Source of the DNA: Tidjanibacter sp.
GTDB lineage: Bacteria; Bacteroidota; Bacteroidia; Bacteroidales; Rikenellaceae
DNA length: 41,768 nt
Direction of reading: 5' to 3'
NCBI GenBank assembly: GCA_017396085.1
Contig: JAFQNC010000028.1
Span: forward strand, 1-41,768
The position numbers and the translations under genes are program-made. How positions within the stretch are numbered: position 1 is the first letter of the stretch; each line of letters begins with the position of its first letter. Below the pieces are notes generated by a model, which saw nothing but the letters and a program-made list of their open reading frames with translations, did not search any database and had not been told where the DNA came from. This document shows, piece after piece, positions 40,277-41,768 of this stretch.

Positions 40277-40776
40277 TGTTGTAGGAGTTTTTCGATATTG
40301 TACTTATTTAGCAATTCTGCGGCTTTCTCGGTCGAGCTCTTAACCGTTGAAAGTCCACCATAAACCTTGTTGATTGGTTGCAGGGCTTGGCTCAAGTGTG
40401 CAAACACGGGGGCTGCCACCTCTGCCACAACAGCCCTATCGCACACCATCTCGCCATTGATGTAGGCACACGGGCCGAGGGGGGCTTGTTGGCGGGTGGT
40501 AACAAACAACCCCACCGCAATGGCTGCGGCAATGGAAACCGTGGCCACGAGCCCATATCGCAACGCAAGGCGTGGTGTGGCGTGCCTCCGGCGGGGGGTG
40601 TGAAGATTGCGCTTGGCGGCATTGCGGGCAAACAAGGGTGCAGCCCAAGCGAGGTGGGCGGGCACACTGCCACCCTCGGCAAAGTAGCCTTCAAGAGCAC
40701 GCTCCTCTTCGAGCGAGGTCTCTCCACCGAGCCACTTCTCCACCAATTCCTCTATGTTCCCTCCGTTGATAACCAT
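40273..40776 (-). CDS. Anti-sigma-factor-like single-pass membrane protein
   Basis: 167 residues. The N-terminal ~70 residues are cytoplasmic (IEELVEKWLGGETSLEEERALEGYFAEG), resembling the helical start of Bacteroidetes anti-sigma proteins. One membrane helix lies at ~74-92 (LVATVSIAAAIAVGLFVTT). The outer ~75 residues are short, with two cysteines (PCAYINGEMVCD) and a helical end. It is encoded between the ECF sigma gene (50 bases upstream) and the DUF4252 gene (overlapping by four bases), the usual place for an anti-sigma factor. A zinc-finger anti-sigma motif (H-x3-C-x2-C) is not present. The role is inferred from position and topology. Confidence 0.8.
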   Translation of the reverse strand: MVINGGNIEELVEKWLGGETSLEEERALEGYFAEGGSVPAHLAWAAPLFARNAAKRNLHTPRRRHATPRLALRYGLVATVSIAAAIAVGLFVTTRQQAPLGPCAYINGEMVCDRAVVAEVAAPVFAHLSQALQPINKVYGGLSTVKSSTEKAAELLNKYNIEKLLQQ

Positions 40777-40826
40777 AACTCTATTTTTTGTCGTGTGTGT
40801 TCTCCGATTTACTCTTCACCAAGGGC

Positions 40827-41324
40827 TCAAAGCCCATAGTTCAATGCTCTTTGCAGTTGCTCCTTGACCTCTCGGCGTGCTCGTGAGAGGTTTACCCTCA
40901 CGGTGCCCACCTCCATACCGACCACCTCGGCAATGGTGTCAAAGTCGTAGCCCTCGACATCCCTAAGGTGAAGGATGGTTTGCTGTTGTTCCGGCAGGGT
41001 GGCAACGATTCGGTCGGCCAATTCCCTCAGGTCAAAATTTTCTTCGGGCGAGGTGCTTGTTGTGTAGAGTTCATAGGCCACCGACTCTTTTTTGTCGTTC
41101 CTCAACCTCTCGCCCCCAACCACATCGAGCGAGCGGTTGCGCACCGAGCGCATCACAAAGGCTTCGCAGTTGTTGGGCCTCAAACCCTCCCGTCCTCGCC
41201 ACAAGCGTTCCATCACATCCTGCACCACATCTTCGGCGCCACTCGCACCCACAATGGCTCGTGCCAAGCGATACATTTTGTCGCCGAGGGGAAGTATTTG
41301 ACTGTGGAACTCTTTGGAGGTCAT
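40827..41324 (-). CDS. ECF-type RNA polymerase sigma factor
   Basis: 165 residues with sigma-70 region 2 (KMYRLARAIVGASGAEDVVQDVMERLW, then CEAFVMRSVRNRSLDVV) and region 4 (LPEQQQTILHLRDVEGYDFDTIAEVVGMEVGTVRVNLSRARREV). It is a small group 4 (extracytoplasmic-function) sigma factor. The ATG at 41324 gives the standard length; an in-frame upstream start at 41489 would add 55 non-family residues that overlap the promoter. It heads a three-gene operon with the anti-sigma-like and DUF4252 genes. The signal it responds to is not evident. Confidence 0.95.
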   Translation of the reverse strand: MTSKEFHSQILPLGDKMYRLARAIVGASGAEDVVQDVMERLWRGREGLRPNNCEAFVMRSVRNRSLDVVGGERLRNDKKESVAYELYTTSTSPEENFDLRELADRIVATLPEQQQTILHLRDVEGYDFDTIAEVVGMEVGTVRVNLSRARREVKEQLQRALNYGL

Positions 41325-41445
41325 TGCTTTTGTGTTGGGTTTTGTGTTGTCGGTTTGTTGTCGGCAGAGGGGGCTCAATTCCCCTCGCTCAACCATAAGA
41401 CGTTTGAGCGCAGATTTTGTAACACACCCACCAAACTTTTTTTGA

Positions 41446-41478
41446 CAAATATAATCGCCAAAACCAAATGTAACAAAA
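41446..41478 (-). promoter_or_regulatory. Promoter of the ECF sigma operon
   Basis: On the minus strand, -33 TTTTG (41478-41474), a 20-bp spacer and -7 TATATTTG (41453-41446). The leader to the ATG at 41324 is about 115 bases. It fits the housekeeping Bacteroidetes consensus, so basal expression by the primary sigma factor is expected. Confidence 0.78.
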
Positions 41479-41568
41479 TCCAAAACCAAACGCGACTTTT
41501 CGGCCTCAAAGGTCAGTCAAAACGAAATGCGACAAGAATTTGACGCACACATATAAATCAAAGCACAA

Positions 41569-41620
41569 TAAAAGAGTCCTCGAATGGCATTTGAACACCA
41601 TTTGAGGACTCCTCTTTTAT
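41569..41620 (-). terminator. Terminator of the gene at the right edge
   Basis: Arms around 41570-41588 and 41599-41620 (AAAAGAGTCCTCGAATGG against CCATTTGAGGACTCCTCTTTT) form a long stem with one mismatch and a 2-base bulge. On the minus strand it ends in CTCTTTTATT. It lies 17 bases after the stop of the partial gene. Confidence 0.85.
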
Positions 41621-41636
41621 ACCTTCCCTCGGCTTA

Positions 41637-41768
41637 CTATGCAGCCTCTCGTTCAGTGTAGAACATCATATCGGTATAGGTGGCATTGTAGTTCATCGTG
41701 GCGTTGAACTCAACCTTTCGACATCGAGCGAAAGGGTTGCCTATTGTTTGGTTCTTGCCCAGCCACTC
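41637..41768 (-). CDS. 3' end of an unidentified gene (partial)
   Basis: An open frame enters from the right edge on the minus strand and gives 43 residues before TAG at 41639-41637. It begins EWLGKNQTIGNPFARCRKVE and ends DMMFYTEREAA. The terminator just downstream supports a real gene end. The repeated Asn/Tyr/Met pattern (FNATMNYNATYTDMMFY) is not one I can name. The remainder lies outside the window, so family and length are unknown. Confidence 0.6.
   Translation of the reverse strand, partial: EWLGKNQTIGNPFARCRKVEFNATMNYNATYTDMMFYTEREAA

Overview
The window looks like a chromosomal segment of a gut-type member of the Bacteroidales, most likely near Alistipes/Rikenellaceae; this is an inference. 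The grounds are promoters of the Bacteroidetes type (-7 TAnnTTTG, -33 TTTG), A-rich leaders instead of Shine-Dalgarno sites, and gene families typical of the phylum (S46 dipeptidyl-peptidase, fimbrillin-like lipoproteins with SusE/F-like modules, DUF4252, class II NrdJ). Almost everything is core housekeeping. I see no rRNA, tRNA, CRISPR array, transposase or prophage.

Layout. 0.1-2.7 kb (+): an envelope-stress-like cluster with two PspC-domain proteins, a 52-residue YqaE/Pmp3 peptide, a PadR regulator and two membrane proteins, ended by a strong terminator. 2.8-9.4 kb (+): pheS, a TPR lipoprotein, a catalytically degenerate EnvC-like LytM protein, ybeY and mnmG. 9.4-9.6 kb: two perfect copies of the parS palindrome TGTTCCACGTGGAACA flank a terminator and a 113-bp nested inverted-repeat element. 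9.6-13.2 kb (-): glnS, then the pair kbl-lrp. 13.4-17.8 kb (+): an unrecognised membrane protein with a split zinc ribbon, a lipoprotein with YD/RHS-like repeats, and pgk. 17.9-23.3 kb (-): dpp7, queD, nadA and mrp, with two repeat-rich or AT-rich gaps of nearly 400 bp each. 23.4-28.7 kb (+): sppA, polA and dtd. 28.9-41.5 kb (-): two paralogous fimbrillin-like lipoproteins, nhaC, nrdJ, folB, a PfkB sugar/nucleoside kinase, a PlsC-like acyltransferase, and a three-gene ECF sigma / anti-sigma-like / DUF4252 operon. The last 132 bases hold the 3' end of one more minus-strand gene.

How it fits together. The parS pair beside mnmG suggests that the window lies in the origin-proximal ParB-loading region; an AT-rich gap at 21.8-22.2 kb with repeated TTTTCAACA motifs is a weak origin candidate. 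Several gene groups concern the envelope: the PspC/YqaE/PadR cluster, the EnvC-like protein, SppA, the PlsC-like protein, the fimbrillin-like lipoproteins and the sigma/anti-sigma operon. Intergenic DNA repeatedly carries the same short modules: a 9-bp-period repeat TTAANGNCC at three loci, 7-bp AT-rich repeats at two, and the decamer GACGTTAGAC at two.
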